In this document: piece by piece, positions 14,950-28,110 of the stretch
Layout of the letters: each line of letters begins with the position of its first letter
How positions within the stretch are numbered: the first letter of the stretch is position 1
Assembly (NCBI GenBank): GCA_028673005.1
Contig: CM054116.1
Coordinates: forward strand, 76,086,572-76,150,571
Length of the DNA: 64,000 nt
Reading direction: 5' to 3'
From: Tanypteryx hageni
Lineage: Eukaryota > Arthropoda > Insecta > Odonata > Petaluridae
Notes under the pieces: generated by a model
What the model saw: only the letters and a program-made list of their open reading frames with translations
Told to the model about the DNA's origin: nothing
The model's database searches: none
Program-made: the position numbers and the translations under genes

Positions 14950-15430
14950 TAAAGACGTTTATTCCTCTCTGTTTCTCTCTCTCTTCCTCTTCTTCACTTT
15001 CTCTACCTCTTTCTCTCTCTCCTTTCTTTCTCTACCTTTCTCTCTACCTTTCTCTCTACCTTTCTCTCTACCTTTCTATCCCTCTTTCTCTACCTCTCTT
15101 TCTCTACCTCTCTTTCTCTGCCTCTCTTTCTCTACCTCTCTTTCTCTGCCTTTCTTTCTCTGCCTCTCTTTCACTACCTCTCTTTCACTACCTCTCTTTC
15201 ACTACCTCTCTTTCATTACCTCTCTTTCACTACCTCTCTTTTTCTACCTCTCTTTCTCTCCCTCTTTCTCTGCCTCTCTTTCTCTGCCTCTCTTTCTCTG
15301 CCTCTCTTTCTCTGCCTCTCATTCTCTGCCTTTCTTTCTCTACCTCTCTTTCTCTGCCTCTTTCTCTACCTCTTTCTCTACCTCTCTTCCTCTACCTCTC
15401 TTCCTCTACTCTACCTCTACTCCTCTACCT
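14950..15430 (+). repeat. Pyrimidine minisatellite (CTCTCTTTCTCTAC)n
   Basis: Roughly 480 bp of degenerate tandem copies of a 14-16-bp pyrimidine unit, with variants TCTGCCT, TTCACTACC and TTCTCTACC. The strand is nearly free of purines except for one A or G per unit. Two frames stay open only because the unit lacks stops, giving a repetitive Leu/Ser/Phe string that should not be read as a protein. Confidence 0.9.
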
Positions 15431-17759
15431 CGCCCTCTCCCTCCCTTTCGGCAAAACCTTCACACCGGCCGTAGTCTCTCCCATATTTCAGAGGACTGGA
15501 TGGCTCCGTCTCAAGTCTCGCGACGAAGAGAGAGAGACACTCGCATCTTTCGAAAGCGTCCCATTTTTGGAAGGCGACAAAACTCGCCTCGTTCTTTCTC
15601 CCCCGCAGGGTGTGAGTCGAGGGAGGTTTTTGAGGGATATACCTGTGGGAAAGAGAGAATCCCACGGGGATCACTCGTCGCCGAGACGCGCGGATCGTTT
15701 CTTCCCCCCCTTCCCCCATTTGAGATGGTCGGCGGCTTTTCCCCCTCAATGAGGGAAACGGAATAGTGATGACTCCCACGCGTGCGCGTGTTTTTTGTTT
15801 TTTTTAACTTATGCACACGCGGACGGGCGTGAAATCAATAATTGAACGTTCATCGCGAACGTTGCATCGCATGCATGGATAAAATGGTTTCGGTGCGGAA
15901 AATCTCAAGGTAGTAAATTTATATCGCTCAGGCGTTGATATTTGCTATTTATGCGTAGCGAAATCGCTTTGATTCCACCTTCCTTTGGAAAAATTATTTT
16001 GAAGAGTGATTTTGCAACGTTCATAAACACTAGATTCGCAAAAGTAAATAAGTGTCGGGATGCAAACGAAAACAAATTGCCAGTGTGTTTGGCATCCCTT
16101 TTTCGATTTTGTAAGAGGGGCCACGTGCGGAAATAGGTGCTTCGGAACAGTGAAGAAAGATGCGGAAGTCATGTTCAAGACAGAAAGTTTGAAAAATAAA
16201 ATTTTCATAGATGGCGAGTGCGCTACGTTGTTCGACGCCATACGAAAACGATGCATGTTTCAAGGTCCCTCCTTCTCTTCTTCGGAAACTATTATAAATG
16301 GAAATTTCCGCATTTTTAAATTTCAGGTAATTTATTACCATCATAAGTTATCACACAAACAAAGCCTAAACCTATTGCAAAAGCATTCCAGTGACTCGAC
16401 AAGTAAAAGCCTACTATTGGCAAGTCATAGTGAAGACGATCAAAACCGTCTTTGGTGGACAGCGCTTGGATATCATGTCCATATAATATGTATTCCAATA
16501 ATAACAATCACTCTGAATGAAGACGACGCTTATGCTTATACAACGTAGAAAGTGAACAGAGTTCAATTTTTCCGTAACACTGGACCATCGAAAGAAAATA
16601 TGAAAATGTTTGCTAGCGAGCAGTAATAGATGTATACACCGGTGACTAATAATGTACACCAAGGAATGCTTAAAATATTTTGAGCGAAAACATGTTAACC
16701 ATGAAGTGCATGCAAAATTTGCAGGTCAGGTATACTATACTCATGCCGTGTAAACGGTTCGACGCTAAGGTTTCGTTCCGCTAATGATTGCGGAAAAAGG
16801 AGGCTCCCTCCCCACCTCCAAGTTCTTAAAGTGACAAGATAGTCGCGTGGACAATAAGCACTTTTTTCCATGTCGCCAATTATAATCGTTAAAATAAAAC
16901 GGGATTGTTTGAAGAAATGCTTATCTAAGTAATATTTCGTCTACAACATTGTTACTCTTTTTTTAGAATCAATACAGAAAAAGTGTGTCAAACTCAAATC
17001 ACGCAGGAGTCAAATAGGTTATATCTAAATATAAAGCGGGTCAAATATCAGTTTATGCTATAACAATATTTTTTTATTTTAAAACTCCATTGAACGCTAA
17101 TTATTGTATATAATCTTCATAGCAAAATGTCGTCCAAATCTTGTTAATTAAACATTTTTACAGCGTTTCCTATCTCCCCTATGACTTAATTGTTTGCGCG
17201 CACAGTAGCACATACAAGAAACAGAAATTATAGGGTCACACGTTTAAGATGTACTGAATACAGCAATACATTAAACAACGCACCCACGATGCTAACAACC
17301 AAGTACAAATACGGACATAAGTAAAAACTGCTCTTACCCGACGACCTCCTTTCCACGCAATGGGCGGAGTAAAGTTGAAACTTGTAGCGCTTCAGTCGTT
17401 CCGCTGTTAATGCATAAAATAGAGAAGAAAAACATGGAGCTATTCACCGCCGATGTAGATAACAACAAAGGCGAACCCTTTACCGGAAGAAATATGACGC
17501 TTTCCTTCTCAAAGATATGTTGATAAAGTTAAGACAATCTGTTGTTCAGCATTTATTACCGCGGCCCCGAAATTTTTAAGCCCATTCTGAGGTTTAGACA
17601 GAAGCCCTAAGAGAGCCAAGGCCGCGAACGAACCTCGTTCACTCGTATCCTCAACCGAAAAAATAGAAGAATTCGCCGGAATTCGTTTTTTACTTTCTCC
17701 ATACGTAGTATAGGGGAAAGTATTGTTTTCAGGAAAAAATCGACTTCGAGATTTCAACG

Positions 17760-17990
17760 GAAATACACGTTTTGAGGTCCCCTGAACACGTTTTGACCAT
17801 TTTATCGATGATGTCTGTTTGTATGTGTGTATGTGATAGCTTTTTTGTGGATCCTCTAACTCAAAAACTATTAATCAGATAATCACGAAATTTTATATTT
17901 AACATTTTTATAAAAGTCGCAAAAACTGATTAGTTTTTGGTAAAAATCGGTCAAACGAAAATGGGTGTTTACTCTTGCCACTTATCCGTT
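17760..17990. repeat. Possible dispersed repeat remnant
   Basis: The phrases GATGTCTGTTTGTATGTGTG and CCTCTAACTCAAAAACTATT resemble those in many interspersed invertebrate repeats. No ends or target-site duplications were found, so the class is unknown. Confidence 0.25.
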
Positions 17991-20900
17991 ATTTTGTGAT
18001 ATTTGCTTTAATATTTGATGAATGTAAAAATGTATTGGAATAAAAATTGTAGGAAATTTAATTTTCTACACCCTTTGTTTGAAATATTTTCCCATATAAT
18101 GCATTGTTTAAGAGATCTTATATTTTTAGCTGCCATCTGCCTCCTACCGACGATTATTGTTAACAATTGACGCTTAGTAACGCTCCTTTTTCTTTTCTTG
18201 ATTGTTACAGCTTTTTGGCTATATCCAATATCAGAAGGCTATGGAATGAGTTTATTTCTGTTCTTTGTAAAGTCTAAAATTTTCTCGCAGTTTCTTAAAA
18301 TATTTATTATTATGTAACCTATTTGGAATTTTTAGAAATATTACAGATATGGAGAAAGTCATGTGGTGGCCACACAGATTTTTTTTGAGAACTTCCATCC
18401 TAGAACATGCTCCCGGTAGTTGAATCGAAGGAAATGATCTTGGAGTGGGCCGCCATTATCAACCGTTCCGGGTAATTTCGTTTCTCTTTTTCTTTTGTAG
18501 TCCTCGGATTTCGTGGGCTGTTTGCTTTTTTCGTCCGTCTTCGGGTGAACCAGAGCCCACTCTTTCTCCAGACCGTTGTCACCTATCTCGTCCGCCCTTT
18601 CCCTCCATCTTCTCTCTTCCCCTCTCTCCCACGCCAGACCCAACAGTTCGACCTGCGCTCCCCACTCACCCACCCACGCTTTGATTACCTAGAAGTGACC
18701 ATTCGGACGAAATCTGAGTTATTAACCGAAAGAGAGAGAGGGAGGAAAATACGTAGCTCTCATTCGGCTCGCCCCTCGTTTAGTCGACATTAGGTTGATT
18801 TAACGATCCATTCAGTTTAGGGGATAAAAGAGGTTTTTAAACGAGAAATAGAGAGATCAATTATAATGCGACATTTGTAAGGTATACGGCGTTAGATATG
18901 CGATTGTTTCGGCGGGTAGACGATCGGCAGAGAGGTTTATAATGATGGGATAATTCGTTTTCCCCTCTCGTTAAATCGTCGTTAACAAAGAAAAGTTATC
19001 GCCGGGGTGATGGATTTTATGCGGTTGCTCTGTTGAGATTCAGTCAGTTTCGATTTTCTCAGGGTTGTATCAGTTATTATCATTTAAAAAACCCTACTTT
19101 CTCGTCGCTAGTAGAACCACGGGACGTTTTGTGAGAGAGCGTCAATTTAAAGGGTGGTTCTCGGGGGTATTTTCGTCGGATTGTTTCAGTGAATTTATTT
19201 ATTTTCGCCGTCTCCATATCTTCCGTGACTGGAGCGAATATCAGGATTCAGACGACGGAATGACATGTTGATACGGCCTCGTGTCGTTCCTTCCATTCAG
19301 TGCGGCGGAACGTGATCGGAATCCTCAAACGGTTAACGAGCACGCGAGCGGAGTCGGACGCGGTCGATTCCGCAAATATTCGGTCGACATACGAATAAAA
19401 TAAAAAACGACATACAAATTGTCCGAGAAAAAACGTCCATAACGCCAAGATTTTTTTATTCTTTTTTTTTTGTCTCGCCTCCCAGGTGGGCGTCGACGGA
19501 TAATGTACCCGGGAGCTTGTTTTCGACAAAAGAAAGGCGGAGAGTACGAAACGGAATTTTCTTTTCAAATGTTTATTTTTGGTAAGAAGTTCTTTTTTTT
19601 ATTTTCTAAGCTTCGACGCAAATATAGAGTCGCCGCGAGGGTTTTTTAAAAAAGTTTTCGAAATCGATCGCTGAAATTGATTCATTTTTCGAAAAGCTTT
19701 CGTGAACAATCATTGCCGTTTCGGGCTAATTTGCATCCTTTGAATTGAAAACGTTGGGGCTAATCGATCGTTTTATTGATGTCGTGTGCCATTAAGCCAT
19801 CGTTGCGTATCTCGTCATTCTTCTTACCCCAGCGTAAAGCCATTTTTGTTCCGCGCATATCTGTTGTCTTTCGTTACTTTTCCTTATCTTCGAGATTTCG
19901 GCAGGGTGGTTAAAATTCTTGGGCACAAATGTAGGTTACGGAACGCGCATTAAAAATTATTGAAAGAGAAAGTAATTTTTTTACCGGAGGCCATATGATT
20001 CAGGTTCGTATCTTACTTGTGACTCAATTTCCAACGGTGTTGCATCCACTTCGTATTTTAATGATTCCGCAAGAAAAGAAATGGACCGAAAAGAAACGTT
20101 TGGACCCGAACCATAAACCATTCCGTCGCTTTTCTTATCTACTTTTTCGTCGATTTAATTTTTTGGACTGCTTCAAACTTTTGCGAAACATTACTACAAC
20201 CATAATCATTTCTAAATTTTAACATTTTGCATTTTTATGGACGTATTTCGATAATTTTGACCCGCATTTCCTTTCCCCAGGTAAAATTAATTTGTATCTT
20301 TTAGAGGGCCGTGTAATTTTTTATTGCGGTTCTTAAGTTACATTAAGTACCGCCTGGTAGGGTCGCTCTGTCCTATGCGCTCTTTTACGCCGTACATAAT
20401 GGCTTAGGCATCGAATAACATACAAGAAATAATAATTAATTGACGTAAAGAGTGACGGTAAGGTCCCGACTTTGGCAAGGTAAAGACACGTGCCTACTTT
20501 TACTAGATGGCAAAATTTTACCGCTGTTTTTCGCTTGTTTTTCTCCTAAAGTAAGTGACTTTTTCTCGTACGAATAACGGAAACTTGCCACCTTTTCCGG
20601 ATCCTTCGTCGCGCAGAGACGAAGGAGCGACGAAATTTCCACTAATTCTCACTCTTACTCCGGAGTACCGTAATGTAATTTATTTCTCATCCTCTTCCTT
20701 TCGAGAAGGAAAGGGAGAGAGAGAGAGGAAAACATGCACCTTAAGGTATTCCATATGGGAGAGAAAAGGAAAACATCGCGTCGGCTTTAGAAGTCACAAA
20801 AACGACAGGCTAGATAATAAACGTCACGCGCGTGCATAACTCCGCCCGGAGGATTTCTTTTTTATGTATTTTTGCTTTTATATACGAACGTATATAAATG

Positions 20901-21283
20901 TATAAGACTCGGGCCGTCGTATTTAGGCCGCTAGTAAAAATTGCCTTTCGTCGATTAATCAGGAGAATCTTTTTTCATCCCTCTCCCACCCCCATTCACC
21001 CTCTTTGCACACTTTCTTTTCTCCCTCGCTACCTTTCCCAGGTAAAATAACACCGGTCCACCATCCTCCTCTCTCAATACCTCTCTCTCCGCCTTTTTCA
21101 TCTATCCTCTCCCTCGATCCACTCTCTCGTATCAAGCGTTTTTACTGCCCGGTTACATAAAAACTCCCTATTCCTATATTTTGCTCATCATATTTTCATA
21201 TGCCCTATTGTCTAAACCGATATAGACATGGTTTTTTAGAACTAAGGTACGATCCCATGTGTTTTTAGAACTAAAGTTGGCGT

Positions 21284-21474
21284 AGTCTAACTTGAGCTCT
21301 GACGTAAATCAAGGTAGTGGTGTAGCCTTACCATCTCACACACAAGTAGGTGCCAAAGGGAATGCCAGACACGGCGGTTGTGCAAGACCTGACAAATTTG
21401 CTGCAATTGACTGAAATCCTTTCTTAGAGCTGCCCCACTTCAATTTTATTTGTTAAGAGAGCTCAAGTTAGACT
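21284..21474. repeat. 17-bp perfect inverted repeat with 157-bp spacer
   Basis: AGTCTAACTTGAGCTCT at 21284-21300 is the exact reverse complement of 21458-21474. Similarity decays outside the arms. It could be a small MITE or a cruciform-forming sequence. No clear target-site duplication was seen. Confidence 0.6.
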
Positions 21475-21585
21475 TGCTCCGCTGTAGAGATATGTCCGCA
21501 AAGAGATACGTAAATATTTATTTTGGCATTTTGGGAGTTATGTTGCAGCGTACCACTGCGTAAGTAGAAAAAAATATTCAGTATA

Positions 21586-21862
21586 CAGGTATCCCTCGTG
21601 TTACGCAATTAATTGGTTCCGAGAAATCGCCGCGTAAAGTGAAATCGCGTAAAGTGAATTGATAATTATAATTGGTAAAATAGGGATGCGTTCCCCACAA
21701 TCGACCGCCTTATACAATGTACGCATATAAAATTACTTTACTAATTGCTCCAATTCCACCGGTCGTGCAATTGCATTGTATGCAGTTTTTATTTTGATTT
21801 TTTTGAAATCGCGTTATGGAAAAAACGCGTAGAGTGAGATCACGTATAACGAGGGATACCTG
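21586..21862. mobile_element. pogo/Tigger-like MITE with TA target-site duplication
   Basis: The ends CAGGTATCCCTCG and CGAGGGATACCTG are perfect inverted copies flanked by TA on both sides (21584-21585 and 21863-21864). This is the signature of Tc1/mariner-superfamily insertion. The terminus resembles CAGGCATACCTCG of Tigger elements. Internal sub-terminal repeats of CGCGTAAAGTGA/GTAGAGTGAGATCACG type continue the symmetry. At 277 bp it has no transposase and must be non-autonomous. Confidence 0.85.
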
Positions 21863-21870
21863 TACTTATA

Positions 21871-24800
21871 ATTATTAACAAAATGAGTTGCAATTATTGT
21901 TGTAAACGTTAACATTTTAGCTGTAGAAAGACAGTTTCTACCAGTATGCTACAAATTTTGTTAAGGAACTCGAGGGTTACGGAGTTGCCCAGTGTAGCCA
22001 CTCATTTCCATCCCTACTCCTACGTGTCTCACGCCCACTCTTTTCTCCCGTCTCTCTCTCTTTCTCTCTCTCTCTGTTTCATTTCCATCCTTCGCTGTTT
22101 ATTTTTTCCTTTATTTTTTCTCTTCATCACGTCCTCAACGGTTTGACGATACTTATAACGTGGAAGACCACGTGATCTCGAGCAGCCACCTCGTCGTCCT
22201 CTCCCCTTTATCCCCCTTCTCCCGCTTTCCTTATATCCTCCGTTCTCTCTTCATCCCCTCTCCCTTTCTGCTTTCCGCTCTCCCTCGCCGTCTCCCTCCT
22301 CCGCCAGAGCAAACCCACCAACTAAACTCTCCCACTCCCGAAAAAGTTTCTATTCCTGTGTCTTCCCTCCACCCACGTCGAGGAGGACGTAGACCCACGC
22401 TCCCTTTTATTTTTCGCTACGGGATTATGAGACAAAATCTGCGCGATTAAATCCATCCGCTTCCTCCGTCACGTCGTCGAGACGAAAATACCGTCGCGTT
22501 CGGCTTTTTTTTGGGGGGAGGAGATCTTGAATGTTTCGCTCAAGGGATCTCTTTGTGTTTTATAATGGGACGTCACCGAACGCATGTCTGGGTAAGAATA
22601 TCCCGATTCCGTTTACTTTTTGTGTCGAAACAAATGACCACGGAAATGTAGGTTCTCCAGCTTTGATGAGAATGTTATTGTCTTTTTTACATTTGATTAC
22701 CAATGGATAGGCTATTGGGCGGTTTATCTCTTAGTTAATTGCCTCTTTAATTTAGCAGACGTTTACTAGGATAGCGAATACTTTTTAAGTAAAACGATTA
22801 TTTTTTTATCATTTTCTCAACATATCTCGATCTAACCGTTATATGATTTTCAAAAAAACGTATTTTTTCAGTCTCAGAACAAGATAAATAGCATACTGTC
22901 TCAAAGTTGCGTCCAATAGGATTTTACTTCGTATCAACTGTCGAATTTTAAAAAAATAAATCAAAGGAAAGAGAATAGAACAATTTTCTCGTCCTTTCCA
23001 GCGCGCATGATGCGTCATTCCCGCGCTCTATTCAACTATGCAACGAGCGAGTAAAAAAGCAGGTCGTACCGAGGAGGGAGTTAAAGAGAAAGAGGGAAAG
23101 ATGTAGAGAGAGGGGAGGGGAGGTTTGTACGAGATTGAATGAAAGAATGTCTTTGTATTCCCACATGTTAGTTCGTTATTTCTATCACTTCGTCCAAGGA
23201 ATAAGAGAGTCGGCGAGAGGGAGGTTAAGAGGAAACGAGGGACGAAAGGAATGAACATCTCCACTTACCGTAAAATGGAGATAAAAAAATACCTACGTAG
23301 GCGTATGTGTGGAGCAGCGGGGGGGGGGGAGGGAGAGGAAGAAAAGTCCGCGACTTTTCGAGCGGGCGTTTCGGATTTATGTCGCACTCGATTAAGGAGC
23401 GAGCGGAGTGGCTTGTGACCGCTTGCAATAATGCGTTCGCTCAAACTCTCTCGCTCTCTCCATCTTTCTCCCACTCACTGCATCTTACCTGGAGTCATAA
23501 TCAAGAGGTAGAGTATCATTCCATATCGGTCCTATATCCCCTTACCCTTTAATCGCATAACTTCGCTCGTCCCACGCCACAGTTTTCTTAATGCGGCGAA
23601 GTCTTGAATATTTATTTTAATAGATCGAGTTATGGTTTTCATATGTTAAATGTGTATATTTTCATCTGCTTTGTTGCAAAATTTCTTGACTTATTTACAA
23701 ATTGTGAATACGAAAGGTTTTACGGAATGAGTCGACTTTTTTATCGGCATGATTTTTTTATTTCAAATGCTGGCACGATTATCAATCCTACTTCCTTATG
23801 TAACACTTCATTATAAAATGTATATAATCATTTGGAACAAAAAAATTTCCAAAGACGTTTTACGAATAATTACTTGGAAGAGATCCTACAACTTCTCTGC
23901 ATTTTTAATTTAGAGTTTGTGTAAAACTCTCATTTTTCGAGATAAAAAACGAAATATTGTCATTTTTATCCTTCTTTTTTACGATTTTCTCATTTGGCTA
24001 TTGTAAATTTTTATTTCGATATTTGTAACCCAATTTTTACTTATGAAATGGGAAGCTCCTTTGACGACTTAACTTTTTTAATTTTGAGAAAGTATAACTT
24101 GGAATATTTAAAATTTTACGAAAGTCAAACTATTGAAAACCTTTCTTTAGCAACCGATGTTCAATGAACTTAATACCGAGTTCCTAGTAAACACACTTAG
24201 TTTTATTTGATCATTACTCACTCAATTCTTTGGAAGGAAAAGTTTCTTCTCTAAACAAGTTATTAATACGGTTAGCTCGAATCCCAGAAAGCACAACTTT
24301 TATAGCATCTCTAATGTCCATAATGATTTCTTTTTTTAAATTATGACGCTTGCTTTTACGTTAAATTTATGGTATATTCCCGTATGCAACGGGGCATACT
24401 CATAGCTGCACGGCAATGGAGGAAGTAGGTCGCAATGCCTACAGCGCTTGTGAAAGCTAATCCCGCGTCATTAATGCAAAAAACCGTAAAAAAGGAATTT
24501 TTCAGTGTGTTCTAAGAATAAAACCGGCATTAACGTTTTTCTCCCCAACTTAACGAAAAAAACTTTTGATGGAGATGATTTTTTTGTTGCATTACCTAGC
24601 CGTCGTCCATGGTGGAAAATTTTTGAGTATTAAGACATCAGTCGTTTGGCATCAAGTCATTTGGCGTCCGTTCTGGCCGAGCACAAGTTTGTACTCACCT
24701 CTCTTCAACCTCCTAAAACAAGTTTGCTGTAAAACTTAATTGCCCATAGGCGAAGCGGACATATTTATAAACCTTTCTAACGGCCTCGCTGCACGTGGAA

Positions 24801-25880
24801 AATTGTACTAAACGCTCAGGTGCATTCCAAGAGGAGGTCGAAATATTTCATTTCAAACCGGTCGTTTAGGCATCTTGCACGGAGTTTGATCTTCTTCACC
24901 GCCAAGTCGCTCTTCATTTGCGACGCGTTCGAGTTATTGAGCCGTTATGCAAAATTTACGCCCGCTTTTTACTTGATCGTCGGAGATGTAATTAGCATGC
25001 AGGACCACGTGTACTCATCGGCGTTATGCGCGGATGAGGAACAGTTCGCGTCAACACAGCCTCGGAGAAATAGGTTAGACTGAAAGCCACGCGAAAATAC
25101 TATGCTACTCTCCGACTCGAATCGTTATATCCACGACGATTTGCCGATCAATTTTCATCTCCGAATGCGCCCGCTCTATTGTGCCCACGATATGTCTGTG
25201 AGAGAGGCAATTGAATCAAGGGAAAAAACCGGGGTCAATAAATCGAGCGGGTCACCATAAAAAAATAACAATAAACCCGCCGTTATATATACTTCTGATT
25301 GTAACCCCTCGCTTATTCTCTGGATCCCATAAAAATAACCCGTAAAAGATTTCGGTCCGCCCTCGCAAAACTCTCTTCCAGCCATCTCCTGAGTCCCATT
25401 CTGAGAACCCCGTCACATGGGTACACCCCACCCTTCTCCCTCGTCCCCTCCACGAGGTTCTTTCACGCGGCCATCCTTAGCACAGGTGATTTTTACCGTC
25501 CCCTCCTCTCACCCTCTTTCTGGTAGATCCACGCTCCTTCCCCACCCAATCACGGGACTTCCTCCTCCTTCCCATCTGCGAGAAAACTCCTTGGCAACGT
25601 TCCTCTTCTTCCTATCCCCTTTAAGCGCCTCCCGCCGCCGCCCCTTCCTATTTTCTGCCGGCGGAATTCCTCCCATCTCGACCACATGATCCCTCCTTCC
25701 TCCTCCTCCCACGTCCTCCTCCTCCGCCTACCACGCCCTCTCTTCCCCTCCCCCTCCTCCACTCCCGCGCCGTACCCTTCCTCACTAACACACCCTCTCG
25801 CCCACGCTCGATTTTCCCTTCCCCTCCCTCCCTGCCTCCCTGCCACCATTACGGCTCAAACCCCGCTAATTCGCTTGCGT
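21871..25880. other. Gene-free stretch
   Basis: No recognisable gene. It includes CT-rich blocks (22045-22110, 22180-22330), AT-rich DNA (23580-24380) and a strongly pyrimidine-rich run at about 25400-25860 leading into the CRE-TATA promoter candidate. Confidence 0.5.
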
Positions 25881-25886
25881 CAGTCG

Positions 25887-26050
25887 TGACGTCAATGGGA
25901 CTCGGCTCGCCTATGACGTCACACCTCCGCAGAAGTCGAAGCCGCATGCTTCTCTCTCTCTCTCTCCGTCGCCGCCGCCTCTCCTCTGCACCCCTTCCTA
26001 CTTCTCTCTTCCCCTATAAGAGCCGCTCCACACAACGCCAGCCGTTCGAG
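25887..26050 (+). promoter_or_regulatory. CRE-CRE-TATA promoter candidate
   Basis: Two perfect CREB-site palindromes TGACGTCA lie at 25887-25894 and 25914-25921, 27 bp apart. A TATA-like box TATAAGAG is at 26015-26022, predicting initiation near 26045. The first strong donor-like sequence downstream is GTGAGT at 26832. This is the architecture of a cAMP/calcium-responsive promoter. The nearest gene downstream on this strand is Hr38, whose common exon is 22.7 kb away, so a distal 5' UTR exon of Hr38 is the simplest reading. A separate noncoding or unseen gene is also possible. Confidence 0.55.
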
Positions 26051-26215
26051 GAGTGGTGTGGGTTAGCGGTCTGGGGAATTGATTCAGTCTCTCTCTTTTT
26101 CCTTCTCTCTCTCTCCATCCCTCTCTCGTTCGCCTTCCAGAGTCTTCTGGCCTAGCGTTTTCTTCTTAAACTCTTCAACAGACTCACGACGTGTCCTACT
26201 CTCGAATATTCATAC

Positions 26216-26218
<3 letters not shown>

Positions 26219-26284
<66 letters not shown>
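26219..26284. repeat. (TA)n microsatellite
   Basis: A pure 66-bp TA dinucleotide run. It lies about 170 bp downstream of the predicted start of the CRE-TATA promoter, so it would be transcribed if that promoter is real. Confidence 0.97.
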
Positions 26285-26285
<1 letters not shown>

Positions 26286-27989
26286 TTTTTCATATCTTTT
26301 TTTCTTTATTGCTGACACATCTTAAAGTTATTTTTCCATTTTTCCCAACTGGGTCTTCATCCAGGTCTTTGTCTCTTTTCTTTTCTTTCCTTTCCTCTTT
26401 CTCTCCCTCTCCAAGAGTAATTACTCTTCACTCCCCCACTTTCCAAGTAATTATCCTCTTTCCCAATATCGCTCCACTCTCTTTTTCTCGCCTCCCTTTT
26501 TCACCTCTCGCTCTTTCGTCCGTAATTATCCCTCCTTATTCTTTATTTTTTAGAGAGATTTTCTCTTTTCATTTTGTTCATCTCGGGACCGCTGCATCTT
26601 TTTTTAACTCCAACCTCTCCTCTTACTCCGAAAAAAAGAAAAATGAGAAACTTGACAATGTTGGCAAGCGTGGAGACGGATGTTGTGCGAAATGCTCTAT
26701 TTACAATCAAGGAGTTGGATAGAGGGAGAGATAGAGAGAGAAAGAGAAATGAGGGGATTTTAAGAGTTTTAACGCGTTACGTTGCGCATCACTGCCATCG
26801 CTTAAATCGCTTGGCGCTCAAATCCGTCCGGGTGAGTGAATTGTGAGCTCGGAATAGCAATAAAAATAAAGTAACAGGTTATGATTTGTAAAATGAGGCT
26901 ATATGGAGGGATCGATTCGTCATCGTCTATTCTCTCGTTTGATTTTTTGCTCGTCCGAAACTTGTAAAAGAAAATCATGCGATGAATTACGACGATGCAT
27001 TTCTGGCGCTTAAAAAATATATATATTCGCCTCCGAAATGTTTTTCGAGAATAAATTTAACGGGCGAATCGCCCTTGGTTATAGATTTGATGGCCGATTC
27101 GTTCGCCAAACATTCCGCACCTTAAAGCATCTAGGACGCTTTAAAATGGTTGCATTAACATAATCTAATTCCCCGAAGGTTATTTATGCATATATTAATG
27201 GACGTTTTTCCCCGTCACTTATTCTCCCTGCGATATTTCTCTTTTTTCTCCGAGTGTTTCCTTTCCTTTCCTTCCTTATTCTTTAAGCCCACCTGTTCCT
27301 CTCTCTCTCTCTCCTCGCTCTTTAAGAAGACACTTTCCAAGGCATTTCCCACGGTCGTTTTCTCTTTAAGAGAACGGAATCGTAACTTTTGCCTCGGCTA
27401 CCGTCCTCGTTCGATCACTTCCCAGTCCACATTTCATATCCGACGGTTACTTCTCCTACCACCGTTTTCCATTTATAGGTAAGAGAGAAAGAGACAGGAG
27501 GAAAGGCCTCCATCATCCGAAGCCCGCCGCCCTCCCATTCAGTAGCTCCTCGCCCCCTCACCAGTTTTCCTCTCTCTCTCTCTCTTTCTCCTCGCTCTTT
27601 CATAACCCATTCATCCTTTAGTCTTCTTACGCTTCGCCAGTTTCGAATCTCAGTAAATCCCCTACCGATGACGCAGCAGGTATACGGGAATGTGGGGAGG
27701 GGGGGATTCCTCGGTAAAACTCTCCACCGCCTCTGCTTAATCCTTTTTTTTCCTTCTCTCCGTGGTCTTGACAATGCCACCTACCTCACTACTCCTCGCT
27801 TTAGTACACCACAGAAACGCCCACGCGAACTCGAGACTTTCGATTCTTATTCTCTCTTTCTGTCTCACTCTCCTCCACCTTCGCATCCTCTTCTCTTTCG
27901 CCACGCCCTCTCCTCGCCACCTTCTTTCCTCGACAACCCTCTTCTGATTTTCTCACCGTATCCTCTCTTTGCTTGCCGTCGCTTAAAGT

Positions 27990-28110
27990 GACACTCGCCT
28001 CCCCCCTTCACCCCCTCCCCTTCACCTCCCTCCCCTTCACCCCCCCCTCCCCCTTCACCCCTCCCCCCTTCTCCGCCCCCCTTCATCCCCCCTTCTCCCT
28101 CACCACCTCA
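27990..28110. repeat. C-rich tract (CCCCTTCA repeats)
   Basis: About 120 bp of imperfect CCCCTTCACC units with C-runs of 4-8. The complementary strand is G-run rich and fits quadruplex motifs. Confidence 0.85.

Larger units (their letters stand above)
15440..21583. other. Gene-free stretch
   Basis: No recognisable gene or RNA. Open frames of 160 codons or fewer (for example 16060-16548) show no known family features. The segment 17760-17990 resembles dispersed arthropod repeats by its ATGTCTGTTTGTATGTGTG and CTCTAACTCAAAAACTATT phrases. Confidence 0.5.

Noticed and set aside
14477..15766. 429-codon open frame on the + strand
   Set aside because: Most of it is the pyrimidine minisatellite, which lacks stop codons; the predicted Leu/Ser/Phe string is repetitive and no domain or splice context supports it.
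24270..24300. tRNA-like B-box (AGCTCGAATCCC)
   Set aside because: No A-box, acceptor stem or cloverleaf could be drawn around it. The similar GTTCGAATCC at 37325 fails for the same reason.
26079..26722. Open frames across the TA microsatellite giving Tyr-Ile repeats
   Set aside because: A TA dinucleotide run has no stop in two frames; the predicted repeat is an artefact.
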